Positions 4,977-5,807 of a stretch of DNA of 5,807 nt are shown piece after piece. The notes beneath the pieces are model-generated. The model saw nothing but the letters and a program-made list of their open reading frames with translations, did no database searches and was not told where the DNA came from. The stretch is from SAR202 cluster bacterium (GTDB lineage Bacteria > Chloroflexota > Dehalococcoidia > UBA3495). The translations under genes and the position numbers were made by a program. The stretch spans positions 1 to 5,807 of the forward strand of contig VFHG01000008.1 in NCBI GenBank assembly GCA_009392075.1, in the 5' to 3' direction. Positions within the stretch are counted from its first letter, which is position 1; every line of letters starts with the position of its first letter.

Positions 4977-5807
4977 TCGCTCCTGCGGCCAAGACTTCCA
5001 CCGGTGGCTTGGGTGATCTCAGCGTCGTCCAGCCCCAGCATGGACTGCAGGACCTGCTGGTTGTGTTCGCCAAGTGCCGGGGCCCACCTTCTTACGGACA
5101 TCGGGGTTTTAGACATCCGGGCTACCAATCCAGGCATCCGAGTCTCCTCACTGTTGGGGAGGGGCGCCGGCAGCCAATAGCCACGTTCTTCCAGGTGTTG
5201 GAATTTAGCCAGATCGCCTACATCGTTCACCGGGGCCAAGGTAACTCCATCGCGTAGACCCCGTTCCAACAGTTCGTTCTTGGTGTATTTGGCGACGTAG
5301 TTGGTGATGGCGCCCAGCACATCTTCCAAGCTGTAATTGATTGGCTGCCCTTGCAGCAAGCGCACGTGATAGCTGGGCCATTCTTCCCCGTCCTTCCAAC
5401 TTTCCGGCACCAGGCCGTCCTCCACGAACCAAGGCACCATCACGGCCAGTGTGGGACCGCTGGGGATAAGAACTACATAACCGTCGGCGCAGTCAAATAC
5501 CACGGGAAATGTGGCCTGCCCCAATTGGAGCAGAGACCCGCCGCGATTGTAGTCGCGCCCCTGGATAGCGTTGGCGGAGATACCTTGCAGCATGGTTGCT
5601 ATCATGCATGCCTGAGCAGAGACATCGACGAACTGGGCCTCCCCCGTCCGCACCATCAGCGCATGGGCCGTCATGGCTGCCGTAGCAGCCTCCGCCCCGG
5701 CGTGCAGCCAGACTTGGGGTACAGATAACCGGACCGGTGCCCGGTCTGGCACTCCTTGCAGGCTCATGGGGCCGCCCATAGCGGCAATGGTTAGGTCGTT
5801 GGCCAGG
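4973..5807 (-). CDS. CaiB/BaiF class III CoA-transferase paralogue without the catalytic Asp, 5' end outside window
   Basis: The last 277 residues of a second class III CoA-transferase are visible. The frame is open to the right edge and reads LANDLTIAAMGGPMSLQG upstream of the ATG at 5779, matching the conserved block before the active site, so that ATG is internal and roughly the first 120-140 residues are missing. Further family features are WLHAGAEAATAAMTAHALMVRTG (visible residues 33-55), QFVDVSAQA, the CADGYVVLIPSGP strand, the DLAKFQHLEERGYW segment seen before the C-terminal lobe, and the terminal APALGEHNQQVLQSMLGL. At the position of the catalytic aspartate, 22 residues before the Gly of RTG, this protein has Trp (codon 5708-5710), in VPQVWLHAG where active members have a D-x-x-A-G pattern. 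The usual TGxGQ is also altered to TGEAQ. Its stop overlaps the start of the next transferase gene as ATGA. It may be a non-catalytic subunit of that enzyme, or an enzyme with another mechanism. Confidence 0.88.
   Translation of the reverse strand, partial: LANDLTIAAMGGPMSLQGVPDRAPVRLSVPQVWLHAGAEAATAAMTAHALMVRTGEAQFVDVSAQACMIATMLQGISANAIQGRDYNRGGSLLQLGQATFPVVFDCADGYVVLIPSGPTLAVMVPWFVEDGLVPESWKDGEEWPSYHVRLLQGQPINYSLEDVLGAITNYVAKYTKNELLERGLRDGVTLAPVNDVGDLAKFQHLEERGYWLPAPLPNSEETRMPGLVARMSKTPMSVRRWAPALGEHNQQVLQSMLGLDDAEITQATGGSLGRRSE
4980..4984 (-). promoter_or_regulatory. Shine-Dalgarno AGGAG for the downstream CoA-transferase gene
   Basis: On the minus strand AGGAG is followed by CGA and then two successive ATG codons. 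Spacing is 3 bases to the first (4976) and 6 bases to the second (4973). The usual spacing favours the second, which would turn the ATGA overlap with the upstream gene into a one-base TGATG overlap. The site lies inside the end of the upstream coding region, as expected of a coupled pair. Confidence 0.55.

Noticed and set aside
4973..5779. Upstream CoA-transferase starting at ATG 5779
   Set aside because: Conserved family sequence (LANDLTIAA) continues in frame to the window edge before this ATG, and the protein would lack the whole N-terminal region of the family.

Overview
This is a compact bacterial chromosomal window, moderately GC-rich, with Shine-Dalgarno-type starts and sigma70-like promoter sequences. 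It holds six genes, two of them cut by the window edges, and no gap longer than about 100 bases. I see no RNA genes, mobile elements or CRISPR repeats. The gene set (tandem class III CoA-transferases, a PEP-mutase/isocitrate-lyase family enzyme, a FabG-like dehydrogenase and a DUF2157/GDYXXLXY membrane pair) would suit an environmental heterotroph that degrades many organic acids. It reminds me of uncultured Chloroflexota such as SAR202/Dehalococcoidia relatives. That taxonomic guess is an impression from gene content and is low confidence.

Left part, plus strand. The window opens inside the C-terminal half of an SDR dehydrogenase (to 301). After a 94-base gap with a perfect TATAAT box comes a complete PEP-mutase/isocitrate-lyase superfamily gene (396-1265) that carries the lyase-type KRCGH motif.

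Middle part, plus strand. A second 93-base gap ends in an AT-rich -10-like box placed so that transcription could begin at or next to the ATG of the next gene. Three tightly packed genes follow and look like one operon: a multi-pass DUF2157 membrane protein (1359-2618), a GDYXXLXY protein starting at the very next base (2619-3215), and a nicotinamidase-like cysteine hydrolase 9 bases further on (3225-3746).

Right part, minus strand. Two CaiB/BaiF class III CoA-transferase genes run towards the middle operon, and the stops of the converging genes are only 9 bases apart. The upstream copy (4973 to beyond the right edge) and the downstream copy (3756-4976) overlap through ATGA, so they are probably translationally coupled. 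The downstream protein has the catalytic aspartate. The upstream protein has tryptophan at the aligned position. This suggests a two-subunit transferase with one catalytic and one non-catalytic chain, and it is the most interesting point in the window.

Working together: the SDR, the lyase-family enzyme and the CoA-transferase pair could all act on carboxylic acids and their CoA thioesters, but they lie on opposite strands and nothing in the sequence fixes a substrate. The middle operon pairs an uncharacterised membrane module with a probable NAD-salvage enzyme. I found no clear evidence of a wholly new system. The rest looks like ordinary metabolic gene content.
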